From contig NZ_JBHRYB010000001.1 of NCBI RefSeq assembly GCF_042648445.1, forward strand, positions 496,001 to 560,000: DNA of 64,000 nt. The letters run 5' to 3'. The position numbers were made by a program, and so were the translations under genes. Below the pieces are notes generated by a model that worked only from the letters and a program-made list of their open reading frames with translations, was not told the origin of the DNA and did not search any database. Below are positions 44,226 through 53,011 of this stretch, piece after piece. The DNA is from Bacterioplanoides pacificum (GTDB taxonomy: Bacteria > Pseudomonadota > Gammaproteobacteria > Pseudomonadales > Oceanobacteraceae). Position 1 is the first letter of the stretch; every line of letters starts with the position of its first letter.

Positions 44226-47186
44226 ATGAAACCGAATCGACTGTGGCTTGCAGTAGCATCGTCATTGATGGCTTCGCAGTTAATGGCTGGCGAAGCAGTT
44301 TTTTATGTTACCGAAGAAGGTGAAGCGGTACGTGACCTGGCCGTTAGTGTGAACGGCCAGAAAAAGCTGGTGGGTAAATCCGGTTTTGTTTCGTTTACGG
44401 TGGACGGCGGTTCACACACGGTTGAATTATCCAAATATGGTGAGTTCTGGGGCGAGTTTGATTTTGAAACCGCCAACGCCGATCAGAATGCTGAAATTCA
44501 GGTAGAGATGATTGGTGGTGAAGCCCTGCCGGAAGTCAATGTGTATACCCCGGGTAATGAAGAGGTGGTCGCTCTGGGTCAGATATCCGGCTACCTGATG
44601 TCGGATGATACCGGTGGTGCGATTGCTGGTGCCCGGGTATCGGTTGAGGGGACAGAGCAAGGTGTTGTCACCGATGAAGACGGTTTCTTCAGCTTCGAAT
44701 TAGCGCGTGGCGAATACAACTTATTAATTGCCGATCCGAATTATGGCCAGCGTGATGTTTCTGCTGTGCGGGTCATGGCCAACGTCAATACCGGCGTTAA
44801 TCTGAATATGAGTCTTGATGGTGAAGGCGTCATTGAAGAAGTGGTGGCAGTTGGTTCGTATATTCCATCGACAGCGACCGCTCAGGAGCGTGATTCATCA
44901 GCAGTGCTGGATTCAATTGGGTCAGAGCAGATGGCACGTTTTGGTGATTCAAGCGCCGCATCCGCACTTAAACGAGTAGCGGGTGTATCGGTTATCGGTG
45001 GGCAATTTGCAGTGGTGCGCGGCCTGCAGGGACGTTATTTGTCATCCACACTGAATGGCAGTCTGATGCCAAGCACAGATCCAATGCGCCGCGATGTTCC
45101 TCTGGATCTTTTTCCTGCAAGTGTGCTGGGTGGTATTGATATTCAAAAAAGCTACACGCCCGACTTACCGGGTGATACCACCGGTGGTGCGATCAGGATG
45201 ACAACCAAAGAACTGCCAGATGGTCGGGTTAATAAACTCAAAATTACGACTGGTTTAAATACCCGAACGACAGGCAGTGAAGTTTCGTCCTACCGGGGTG
45301 GTGGTTCTGATTTTCTCGGCTTTGATGATGGTGATCGGGAGCTGCCTGGTGTAGTTGATTCAGCAACGAATAATGGCCAGAGCCCTATCAATGTCTGTAA
45401 TGATCCATCTCTGTGTTTTTCGCAGGCAGAAGCAGCTGACTTAGGTAAAGCGTTTAGCAATAACTATAATGAAAGACCAGAAACTGCAGGCCCTGACCTG
45501 GGTTTGTCATATGCTTATGGTGATCTGGTTGAAATGGAGGAGCGTGATCTGGGTTATTACGGCGCTCTGCAGTACAGTGATAAAACCCGTGCCCGTCACG
45601 ATGCACGAGAAGGTAATTTCGAATACGAACGAACCAAAAGAAACGTTGATGTTTCTGGTTATTTTGTGATTGGTACTGAAGATTCAGAAGGTAATACTTA
45701 CCTGAGTAAAACGACATTGCTCCGAAAATCTGATGATACCTCAAAAGTTAAAAAAGGTGAGGATAATGAAGGCACTGAAATTGAAGAATACTCCTTTCAG
45801 TGGGTAGAGCGGCAGTTTTTATCTCAGCAATTTAGCGGCGAGCATTTTATTGGCGAAAATCATGGGTTGGACTGGCGCATGGGATACTCTCAAACATCAC
45901 GTTATGAGCCCGATCGTCGTTCATATCAATATCGCGATGGGATTATCTTTCCATCCACACTTGAGCGTCGGTTCTCTGACTTGAGCGAAAATAGCCTTGA
46001 TTTTGGCTTGGATTATACTTTTGATTATTTTGTGAATGATTCTGTTTCAATGAAACTGAAGGCAGGAACATTAATCTCCCAGAAAGACCGTACAGTTGAG
46101 CTGGCTCGCTTCGGGATTCGTCAATCTGGTAATGTCAATGGTGATCTGGAATCTGTTATGACTCCCGATAACTTTGACAGTGGTATTGTTACCTTACAGG
46201 TGAATACCACGAAAACGGACTCTTATGATGCCAAAGACTCAATGACAGCATTTTATGCTATGTCTGAGATAGATTTGATGGGAGGTGAATACACGGTTCT
46301 TGCTGGTGCGAGATATGAAGATGCAAGTCAGGAACTCAGTTACCCGAATTTCAGTGGTAGTGATAATACGCTGGATTCCAGTGATGTTCTTCCGGTTATC
46401 AATGTTACCTGGCGTGCTAACGAAGAATTGCAGTTCCGGGCTGGCGTTAGTCAGACCTTGTCCCGACCTGGCATTACCGAGCGTTCCGATTCGCAACAAT
46501 ATGACCCGGAAACAGATGATGAAATATTTGGTAACCCTGATCTGGAAATATCCAAAATATCGAATATCGATTTTCGTGCGGAATATTACTTTTCAGAAAA
46601 CGAAAGTATAAGTTTGGCGCTATTCAATAAATCAATTGACTCACCTATTGAGAAGACTGTTCCTGATGGTTCCGGTTCTGCTCTGGATGGTTTTACTTAC
46701 CAGAACGCAGATTCTGCTGATCTGAATGGCCTTGAATTTGATTTTCGTATGAATGTTATCGATATGGTGGATTACTCTGGTTTTATTTCGGGTAACATTG
46801 CCTGGGTTGATTCGGAAGTAACACTAACTGGTCGCGCAGCCGAACTGGAGCTGGAATCGAGCCGTAAACTACAGGGGCAATCAGAGTACCTGGCTAATAT
46901 TCAGATTGGACTGGATGAATTTTCAACCGGACAGTCTATTACCTTGCTATCTAATTATGCCGGTGAGCGAATTGATAAAGTAACGCGGGCTGCGAAGCCT
47001 GTGATGGAAGATGGACGGATTACTGTTGATCTGGTTTATAAATGGGAGTCCGAGGAAGATATTACAGTCAGTGCAAAAGTTAAAAATCTGACTGACTCAA
47101 AAGTATCTTACTCTCAGGATGGAAAGGAACTTGAGTCCTATTATAATGGAACAGAAATTTCAGCGTCGTTAGAAATGCGTTTCTGA
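44226..47186 (+). CDS. TonB-dependent receptor
   Basis: A 986-residue outer-membrane receptor. The ATG at 44226 follows AGGGGG and gives a clean signal peptide (ending QLMA-G). Domains: an N-terminal beta domain (25-105), a carboxypeptidase-like regulatory domain (115-190, GAIAGARVSVEGTEQGVVTDEDG), a TonB-box-like VIEEVVAVG, a plug (about 215-330) and a barrel ending SLEMRF. It is of the large peptide/carbohydrate receptor type rather than a siderophore type. A Pho box upstream and phosphatases downstream point to a phosphorus-containing substrate, which is inference. The barrel half (about 45.9-47.1 kb) is visibly AT-richer than the surroundings. Confidence 0.9.
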   Translation: MKPNRLWLAVASSLMASQLMAGEAVFYVTEEGEAVRDLAVSVNGQKKLVGKSGFVSFTVDGGSHTVELSKYGEFWGEFDFETANADQNAEIQVEMIGGEALPEVNVYTPGNEEVVALGQISGYLMSDDTGGAIAGARVSVEGTEQGVVTDEDGFFSFELARGEYNLLIADPNYGQRDVSAVRVMANVNTGVNLNMSLDGEGVIEEVVAVGSYIPSTATAQERDSSAVLDSIGSEQMARFGDSSAASALKRVAGVSVIGGQFAVVRGLQGRYLSSTLNGSLMPSTDPMRRDVPLDLFPASVLGGIDIQKSYTPDLPGDTTGGAIRMTTKELPDGRVNKLKITTGLNTRTTGSEVSSYRGGGSDFLGFDDGDRELPGVVDSATNNGQSPINVCNDPSLCFSQAEAADLGKAFSNNYNERPETAGPDLGLSYAYGDLVEMEERDLGYYGALQYSDKTRARHDAREGNFEYERTKRNVDVSGYFVIGTEDSEGNTYLSKTTLLRKSDDTSKVKKGEDNEGTEIEEYSFQWVERQFLSQQFSGEHFIGENHGLDWRMGYSQTSRYEPDRRSYQYRDGIIFPSTLERRFSDLSENSLDFGLDYTFDYFVNDSVSMKLKAGTLISQKDRTVELARFGIRQSGNVNGDLESVMTPDNFDSGIVTLQVNTTKTDSYDAKDSMTAFYAMSEIDLMGGEYTVLAGARYEDASQELSYPNFSGSDNTLDSSDVLPVINVTWRANEELQFRAGVSQTLSRPGITERSDSQQYDPETDDEIFGNPDLEISKISNIDFRAEYYFSENESISLALFNKSIDSPIEKTVPDGSGSALDGFTYQNADSADLNGLEFDFRMNVIDMVDYSGFISGNIAWVDSEVTLTGRAAELELESSRKLQGQSEYLANIQIGLDEFSTGQSITLLSNYAGERIDKVTRAAKPVMEDGRITVDLVYKWESEEDITVSAKVKNLTDSKVSYSQDGKELESYYNGTEISASLEMRF

Positions 47187-47207
47187 AATTATTAAGCTCC
47201 TTTATTA

Positions 47208-47240
47208 AAAACCCGAAAGCAAAAGCTTTCGGGTTTTTCT
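47208..47240 (+). terminator. Terminator after the receptor gene
   Basis: AAAACCCGAAAGC (47208-47220) pairs perfectly with GCTTTCGGGTTTT (47225-47237), loop AAAA, followed by T's. Confidence 0.92.
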
Positions 47241-47244
47241 TTTT

Positions 47245-47290
47245 ATGTAATCTAACTGTCATCTGACTGTTAAATAATAAGCCCCGTAAT
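47245..47290 (+). promoter_or_regulatory. Pho box array upstream of the lipoprotein gene
   Basis: Three 7-mers at 11-bp period: ATGTAAT (47245-47251), CTGTCAT (47256-47262), CTGTTAA (47267-47273). A -10-like CGTAAT follows at 47285-47290, 11 bp after the last unit. Confidence 0.65.
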
Positions 47291-47330
47291 GAATTTATAA
47301 ACTCACTTCATTCATTTAGAGGATATTGGA

Positions 47331-48797
47331 ATGAATCTGAATAAATCGCTGTTGGCAATTGCTGTTACTTCTGCTCTGGTTGGTTGTGGTAGCGACGATG
47401 ACAACAATAACGACACCAGCAAAGGCGGCTCTTCTGCCAGCTTTGTAACCTGTAATGATGCAACTAACGTATGTACCCTTGATGGTGTTATCGACCGCGA
47501 TTATACGCTGACTGCTGACAAAGAATGGCGTCTGGTTGGTTTCACTACCGTCGGTACTGGTGGTAAGCGCGTTGAAACTGCAGCTGATGTTGCAGCAGTG
47601 AAAGCAGCAGGTGTCACTCTGACTATTGAACCAGGTGTGCATGTTAAAGCACTGGGTACCGGCGCACTGATGGTTACCCGTGGTTCCAAGCTGATCGCTG
47701 ACGGTAAAAAATCCGATGGCACAATTGATCCGATCACTTTTTCTTCTGCTCAGGATGAAAACTTCGACGGCGAAGGTGAATGGGGTGGTGTAATTGTTCA
47801 GGGTTTTGCTCCTCAGGTTGGTCCGGGCGAACCTCGTGAAGTTATTTCCTGCGGTGACGTTGTATGTAACGTGAAAGGCGAAGGTGGTGCTGAAATCGGT
47901 AACTACGGCGGTACTGATGCAGCAGATAACAGTGGTGTTATCCGTTATGTTCGTATTGCTGAGGGCGGTAAGGTTGCTGGTCCAAACAACGAAATTAACG
48001 GCTTAACTCTGCAGGGTGTTGGTCACGGTACTACGGTTGAATATGTTCAGGTTCACAATAACCTGGATGACGGCATTGAGTGGTTTGGCGGTACAGTTAA
48101 CGTTAAGTATGCTGTATTGACCGGTAACGACGACGATGATCTGGATTTTGACGAAGGTTATCAGGGTAACATTCAGCACGTACTGATTCGCAAGAATCCA
48201 ACCAAGTCTGGCCCAACCGGTTCAAACGACCCTCGTGGTATCGAAGGTAACAGTGACCTGGAACTGGCTCCGACTGAGGAAGATCCGAACGGTGCTGTTA
48301 AAACGACTAATGCTGCAATTGCTAACGTAACGATTATCGGTTCCGAAGTTAGTAACAATGCTGAGTCTAAGAAAGGTCAGCAACCAGGCGTTAAGCTGCG
48401 TGGTATGGTGAATACCACTCTGGATAAAGTAGCCGTTAGCAACTTCGTTAAAGGTTGCCTGGAAGTTAAAAATTCGCAGGAAGTGAACGTTAAAGTATCT
48501 AATGTATTGTGTGATACGGTAGCACTGAAGAACGATGCTCCTCAGGAAGGTCAGGTTACTATGATCGATGCTGCTGATATGGCGTTCTCTGAAAGCTGGG
48601 CTATTACTAACCCGGAAGCTGCGCTGAACACTTCAGCTGCGATTGACGCCGTTGATAATGGTTCGAACTTTACATTTGATCCTACCGATTACATTGGTGC
48701 CGTTAAGCCTGGTACGGCTAAAGCCGATGCCTGGTACAATGGCTGGATCATCCCAGGTTCTCTGGATCAGGTTGCAGCAGCGGCTGAAGCCAAATAA
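47331..48797 (+). CDS. Beta-helix-type surface lipoprotein
   Basis: A 488-residue lipoprotein (lipobox ALVGC, C19) with an Asp/Asn-rich linker (SDDDNNNDTSK). The body has the repeating short-strand pattern of a parallel beta-helix: TIEPGVHVKALGTGALMVTRG, GEWGGVIVQG, then VEYVQVHNNLDDGIEWFGG. Asp-rich turns (GNDDDDLDFDEGYQ) may bind calcium. Codon use is of the highly expressed type. It has its own Pho box and sits between a TonB-dependent receptor and a TonB system. I infer a surface substrate-binding lipoprotein serving that receptor. No catalytic motif is recognised. Confidence 0.8.
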   Translation: MNLNKSLLAIAVTSALVGCGSDDDNNNDTSKGGSSASFVTCNDATNVCTLDGVIDRDYTLTADKEWRLVGFTTVGTGGKRVETAADVAAVKAAGVTLTIEPGVHVKALGTGALMVTRGSKLIADGKKSDGTIDPITFSSAQDENFDGEGEWGGVIVQGFAPQVGPGEPREVISCGDVVCNVKGEGGAEIGNYGGTDAADNSGVIRYVRIAEGGKVAGPNNEINGLTLQGVGHGTTVEYVQVHNNLDDGIEWFGGTVNVKYAVLTGNDDDDLDFDEGYQGNIQHVLIRKNPTKSGPTGSNDPRGIEGNSDLELAPTEEDPNGAVKTTNAAIANVTIIGSEVSNNAESKKGQQPGVKLRGMVNTTLDKVAVSNFVKGCLEVKNSQEVNVKVSNVLCDTVALKNDAPQEGQVTMIDAADMAFSESWAITNPEAALNTSAAIDAVDNGSNFTFDPTDYIGAVKPGTAKADAWYNGWIIPGSLDQVAAAAEAK

Positions 48798-48823
48798 TTC
48801 AGACTGTCTGAGTTAATATCGAC

Positions 48824-48855
48824 GCCCTGGCCACGTTTGTGGTCAGGGCTTTTTT
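48824..48855 (+). terminator. Terminator after the lipoprotein gene
   Basis: GCCCTGGCCAC (48824-48834) pairs with GTGGTCAGGGC (48839-48849, one G-T pair), loop GTTT, followed by TTTTTT. Confidence 0.92.
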
Positions 48856-48892
48856 ATGCCTTCGATTTACCCTCCTTGCTGCTGATTTACAG

Positions 48893-48921
48893 CTGTCATA
48901 TATCTGAAATCCAACTGTCAT
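48893..48921 (+). promoter_or_regulatory. Pho box array of the TonB operon
   Basis: CTGTCAT (48893-48899), CTGAAAT (48904-48910) and CTGTCAT (48915-48921) repeat at an exact 11-bp period with 4-bp spacers. A further TGTCAC-like element follows near 48932. This is the best Pho-box match in the window. Confidence 0.75.
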
Positions 48922-49034
48922 GTCACATAAGTGTCACAGAGTTGCAGTATTGTGCGCACTGAAATTTGGGGACCTGACCGTAAGCTTTTTCCCAGGCAAA
49001 GGCAGGCAAATACAGTTAGAACAGGTAAAGAATT

Positions 49035-49823
49035 ATGCCTACGCAACTGCGAACTCGTAACATTCTGGCGACCGTGATTGGTGCCACTGTTTTAAATGGA
49101 GTTCTGGCATTTGGCGCAACCGCAGCCAACGTTGACAGCGCTCTGGACAAAGGTGTTAAGCGTGTTAACAAGGCACAAGAGTCTCAGCAAAAAATCGACA
49201 ATATTGATACCAGTATTCGTTCCAGTGAGCGCGAATACCGCGCTCTGGTAAAAGAAGTTGAAGGCCTGAATGTGTACGTTGAGCAGCTCAACAAGCAGCT
49301 GGATGCCCAGCAGAAAGAGCTGACTTCGATTGAACAGAGCATCAAAAAAGTGACGCTGGTTGAGCGTCAGATTACACCGTTAATGCTGCGCATGATCGAT
49401 GCAGTGGATCAGTTTGTGCGTGCTGACGTTCCTTTCCTGAAAGACGAACGCGCTGAGCGTGTTGAAAAGCTGAAGCGCATGATGGGTCGCAGCGACGTTA
49501 CCATCGCGGAAAAATACCGCAAGGTGATGGAAGCGTATCAGGCCGAAATCGATTATGGCCGCACCATCGAATCTTACCGTGGCACGCTGGAAAGCAACGG
49601 CAACAGCCGTGAGGTGGATTTCCTGCGTGTTGGCCGTATTGCCCTGATGTATCAGTCGCTGGACGGCCAGGAACTGGGTGTCTGGAATGTGGCCGATAAG
49701 TCCTGGCAACCACTGGACCCGGCCTATAAGAGCAAGCTGATGGCAGGCATCCGTATTGCCCGCGAACAGGCTGCACCCGATCTGATTAAGGTGCCGGTTG
49801 CTGCACCCATGGCTGCGAATTAA
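49035..49823 (+). CDS. DUF3450 periplasmic coiled-coil protein
   Basis: A 262-residue exported protein (signal peptide ending ATA-A). Residues 45-120 form a long coiled coil (EREYRALVKEVEGLNVYVEQ). The C-terminal half contains the DUF3450 patterns PFLKDERAERVEKLKRMM and DFLRVGRIALMYQSLDGQE. In TonB2-type clusters this protein always precedes the TtpC-like ExbB and is thought to assist the periplasmic part of the energy-transducing complex. The gap to the next gene is 12 bp. Confidence 0.9.
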   Translation: MPTQLRTRNILATVIGATVLNGVLAFGATAANVDSALDKGVKRVNKAQESQQKIDNIDTSIRSSEREYRALVKEVEGLNVYVEQLNKQLDAQQKELTSIEQSIKKVTLVERQITPLMLRMIDAVDQFVRADVPFLKDERAERVEKLKRMMGRSDVTIAEKYRKVMEAYQAEIDYGRTIESYRGTLESNGNSREVDFLRVGRIALMYQSLDGQELGVWNVADKSWQPLDPAYKSKLMAGIRIAREQAAPDLIKVPVAAPMAAN

Positions 49824-49835
49824 GGGGAAAGTAAC

Positions 49836-51212
49836 ATGAAAATTAAAGCCTTATTATTATCCGCCGCTCTGGCATTTTCAGCGGCCCCGGCTACTCAGGC
49901 CGCAGAGCAGGTTTCGGTTGATGAACTGCTGAATCTGGTGAAGCAGGGCCAGGCCCGTGACGATAAAGAATTCAAGCAGCGTCTGAGCCGTTTTAATCGC
50001 TCTAAAGCAGAACAGCAACGTATGGTTGCAGACATGTCTGCAGAGCGTACTCGTCTGGAAAACTTAAGTGCTGAAAAAGAGCAGCAGTTTCAGCAGAACG
50101 AAACCGAAGTGGCTGAAGCTCAGCAACGTCTGACCAACCGCCTGGGTTCGTTAAAAGAATTATTCGGTGTACTGCAACAGGTCGCCGGTGATACCAAAGC
50201 GGTATTTGAAGGTTCAGTGGTTTCCAGTGAATTACCGGGTCGTACCGAGTTTCTGACCGACTTAATTAAAACCGCGGGTTCATCTTCTGAGTTGCCATCG
50301 ATTGAAGAGCTGGAGCGTCTGTGGTTTGAAATGCAGCGCGAAGCCACGTTCTCTGGCCGTATTGCTCAATATAACGCTGACGTTGTACTGCCGTCCGGTG
50401 AAACCGTTAAACAAGACGTGATCCGTGTGGGTGGTTTTAATGTGGTCGCGGCAGGTAATTACCTTAACTGGGATCTGCAATCTGCCCGTCTGGTGGAGCT
50501 GGATAAGCAACCGGGCTCGCGTTACACCACTCCTGCGACTGAACTTGAAGGTGCCAGCGGTAATCAGCTGACGGGGTTCTGGATTGATCCGTCCCGTGGT
50601 CAGTTGCTGAAAATTATGGGGCAGTCTCCGGAACTGGCTGACCGTGTTGATCAGGGTGGTGTGGTTGGTTACATCATTCTGGTGCTGGCGGTGATCGGTG
50701 TGTTGCTGGCGGTATGGCGCATGATCGTGCTGTATGTCGAGCGCGCCCGAGTTTACAAACAAATGGAGTCTGACAGCGCCAACGAAAACAATGCGTTAGG
50801 TCGTGTGATGGCGGTGTTCCAGGCGAATCAGAATGCGGATACCGAAACACTGGAACTGCACCTGGGTGAAGCCATCGCCGCTGAAGTACCACGTCTGACC
50901 CGCGCTATCGGCTGGATCAAAATTATCTCTGTCGTTGCGCCGCTGCTGGGTCTGCTGGGTACGGTTACCGGTATGATCGATGTCTTTGAAACCATGTCGC
51001 TGTTCGGTACCGGTGATCCGAAATTAATGGCCGGGGGTATTTCTCAGGCACTGATGACCACCGTACTGGGTCTGGTGGCTGCTATTCCGTGTGTATTCCT
51101 GCATACCTTAACCAATAACCGCTCACGTGAGCTGATGATGATTCTGGAAGAGCGCGCTACCGGTATTCTGGCGCGCCAGTCTGAACAGCAAACGTCTGCA
51201 AAAGCAGCGTAA
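49836..51212 (+). CDS. TtpC-like long ExbB/TolQ proton channel protein
   Basis: A 458-residue protein with a signal peptide (MKIKALLLSAALAFSAAPATQA-A), a periplasmic coiled coil (45-120), a beta-rich region (about 165-260), one membrane segment near 275-300, and a C-terminal MotA/TolQ/ExbB domain (APLLGLLGTVTGMIDVFETM, about 365-385). This is the layout of TtpC, which the Vibrio TonB2 system needs besides ExbB2. GGGGAA lies before the ATG. It is followed by a short ExbB 19 bp later. Confidence 0.9.
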   Translation: MKIKALLLSAALAFSAAPATQAAEQVSVDELLNLVKQGQARDDKEFKQRLSRFNRSKAEQQRMVADMSAERTRLENLSAEKEQQFQQNETEVAEAQQRLTNRLGSLKELFGVLQQVAGDTKAVFEGSVVSSELPGRTEFLTDLIKTAGSSSELPSIEELERLWFEMQREATFSGRIAQYNADVVLPSGETVKQDVIRVGGFNVVAAGNYLNWDLQSARLVELDKQPGSRYTTPATELEGASGNQLTGFWIDPSRGQLLKIMGQSPELADRVDQGGVVGYIILVLAVIGVLLAVWRMIVLYVERARVYKQMESDSANENNALGRVMAVFQANQNADTETLELHLGEAIAAEVPRLTRAIGWIKIISVVAPLLGLLGTVTGMIDVFETMSLFGTGDPKLMAGGISQALMTTVLGLVAAIPCVFLHTLTNNRSRELMMILEERATGILARQSEQQTSAKAA

Positions 51213-51231
51213 TAACGGATTGGTGAGATAG

Positions 51232-51753
51232 ATGTTGTTAGATTTGTACGAACCGGTCTATCTGTTTATGGAGCGTGGAGGCGGTGTTCTCTACGGCATC
51301 TTCGGACTGATCTTTATTCTGTGGTTGCTGGTACTGGAGCGGGTGGTGTTTTTCACTTTTGTGCATCGCGCTGATGTGAAACAAGCCGTTGCAGAGTGGG
51401 AGGCACGTGCCGAGCGTACTTCCTGGTATGCGCATCAGATCCGTCAGGATCTGATTGCCAGGCTCAGCAGTGACCTGAGTGCCAATATGACCACCATCAA
51501 AATGGCCATTGGCCTGGCGCCGCTATTCGGTTTATTAGGCACAGTGACCGGCATGATCGAAGTATTTGATGTGATGGCTTTTTTAGGAAATGGCAGTCCG
51601 AAAGCGATGGCTTCCGGTATTTCCAAAGCAACGATTCCGACCATGGCTGGCATGGTGGGCGCGTTAACCGGGGTGTTTGCCCAGTCGTTATTAGAGCGTT
51701 ATATCAAGCGTGAAAAAATTCACCTTGAAGACCAGCTAACTTTTGACCATTAA
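51232..51753 (+). CDS. exbB: ExbB proton channel subunit
   Basis: A 173-residue short ExbB with three membrane segments and the hallmark LAPLFGLLGTVTGMIEVFDVM. With ExbD it forms the proton-motive-force-driven motor that energises TonB. Its hydrophobic start (YGIFGLIFILWLLVLERVVF) is the first membrane segment. A palindromic element of about 125 bp now lies between this gene and exbD. Confidence 0.92.
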   Translation: MLLDLYEPVYLFMERGGGVLYGIFGLIFILWLLVLERVVFFTFVHRADVKQAVAEWEARAERTSWYAHQIRQDLIARLSSDLSANMTTIKMAIGLAPLFGLLGTVTGMIEVFDVMAFLGNGSPKAMASGISKATIPTMAGMVGALTGVFAQSLLERYIKREKIHLEDQLTFDH

Positions 51754-51756
51754 GTA

Positions 51757-51880
51757 AAGGGAGCTACCTGGGTTGCTGCTACAGCGTTAAAAATTTTTCC
51801 GAAATGCTCGCTTACAACAGTAAGCTCCGCTTTTTCAGAATTTTCGCTTTGTATCAACGGCCTCGGAAACGCTCCTTAAA
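51757..51880 (+). repeat. Palindromic repeat-like insertion between exbB and exbD
   Basis: The ends AAGGGAGC (51757-51764) and GCTCCTTA (51871-51878) are near-perfect inverted repeats. Inside, GCTTAC (51810-51815 region) and GTAAGC form the tip of a long imperfect hairpin whose arms (AAAATTTTTCCG and CAGAATTTT) roughly mirror each other. One frame reads VAATALKIFPKC..., a string I recall from annotated proteins of other marine gammaproteobacteria, which suggests a dispersed repeat. That is memory, not a search. Confidence 0.55.
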
Positions 51881-51930
51881 CAAAGGTAGTAGGCACTGAA
51901 TTAGAAGTGCTTAATAAAGAGAATGAAATT

Positions 51931-52341
51931 ATGAGACGTGGTTTTTCAAACATTGCTCAGGAAGCCGAAGATGGCGAAATCGACATCACGCCAATGCTGG
52001 ACGTGGTATTTATTATGCTGATCTTCTTTATCGTGACTGCTTCGTTCGTAAAAGAAACCGGCATTGAAGTGAATCGTCCGGATGCCAGCACGGCTCAGTC
52101 AAAACCGCGCGCCAATATCCTGATTGCGATTAACGATATTGGTGAAATCTGGATTGATAAACGTCGTATCGATGAATCTCAGGTGCGCGCCAATATCGAA
52201 CGTTTACGCGCCGAAAACCCGCAGGGTTCGGTCGTTATCCAGGCCGACGAAGAAGCAAAAACGGCTAAGTTAGTTGCGGTAATGGATGCGGCCCGTGCCG
52301 CGGGTGTGTACGACGTATCGTTGTCGACGGAGGCGCGCTGA
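51931..52341 (+). CDS. exbD: ExbD proton channel subunit
   Basis: A 136-residue single-pass protein. The ATG at 51931 gives MRRGFSNIAQEAEDGEIDITPMLDVVFIML, with the functional aspartate of the membrane segment (PMLDVVFIMLIFFI). The periplasmic part ends in the ExbD fold (VVIQADEEAKTAKLVAVMDAARAAG). An upstream GTG frame from 51907 is not needed. The ribosome site (AGAG) is weak. TonB starts 1 nt after its stop. Confidence 0.92.
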   Translation: MRRGFSNIAQEAEDGEIDITPMLDVVFIMLIFFIVTASFVKETGIEVNRPDASTAQSKPRANILIAINDIGEIWIDKRRIDESQVRANIERLRAENPQGSVVIQADEEAKTAKLVAVMDAARAAGVYDVSLSTEAR

Positions 52342-52342
52342 T

Positions 52343-52999
52343 ATGTCTGGAGAAATGTCGGCGAAAGTCATGCATTCCTCGCTGCTACGTTTTGCTGCAG
52401 CGCTGGCGGTTGCCGGCGTGGCCACCTTCGCAGTGTTCTGGGTAATGCAGAGTCTGATCAGCAGTGGTGGCTCGGTACTGAACGAGCAGGACTTCGGCCG
52501 GATAGAAAGTTTCGTTATGCAAAAGCCTGACGATGACATTCAGACCAAAGAACGTAAACCCCAGAAGCCGCCGGCTCCGCCGCAGGAACCACCGAAGCCG
52601 GATATGCCAAAGCCGGATCTGGCTCAGGCATCAACGGATGGTTTTGATATCGGCGGGTTTGATATTGGCGCGGATTTAAATGTCGATGCCGGTTTGGGAG
52701 GTGGCTCCGGCGATGGTGAATACCTGCCGATTGTGAAGGTGGCACCCAGTTATCCACGGCGCGCCGCGCAGCGCGGTATCGAAGGTTATGTGGTGGTCGA
52801 ATTTACCGTATCGAAACTGGGTACGGTGATTAATCCGGTGGTTATTGAAGCAAATCCGGCGAATATCTTTAACCGTGCTGCATTAAGTGCAGCCAAGAAA
52901 TTCAAATACAAGCCGAAAATAGAAAATGGCAAAGCCATCGAAGTTCCCGGTGTGCGTAACATTATCCGTTTTGAGCTTGATAAAAGCAGCAAAAGGTAA
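52343..52999 (+). CDS. tonB: Energy transducer TonB (short, TonB2 type)
   Basis: A 218-residue TonB. The ATG at 52343 follows GGAGG and gives MSGEMSAKVMHSSLLRFAAAL. One membrane segment (about 14-37) is followed by a Pro/Lys linker (KPQKPPAPPQEPPKPDMPKP), short as in TonB2, and the C-terminal domain (YPRRAAQRGIEGYVVVEFTVSKLG, FKYKPKIENGKAIEVPGV). It links ExbBD motion to TonB boxes of receptors such as the one at 44.2 kb. It lies 1 nt after exbD, in the operon with a Pho-box promoter. Confidence 0.93.
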   Translation: MSGEMSAKVMHSSLLRFAAALAVAGVATFAVFWVMQSLISSGGSVLNEQDFGRIESFVMQKPDDDIQTKERKPQKPPAPPQEPPKPDMPKPDLAQASTDGFDIGGFDIGADLNVDAGLGGGSGDGEYLPIVKVAPSYPRRAAQRGIEGYVVVEFTVSKLGTVINPVVIEANPANIFNRAALSAAKKFKYKPKIENGKAIEVPGVRNIIRFELDKSSKR

Positions 53000-53011
53000 C
53001 AGGAGGCCCCT

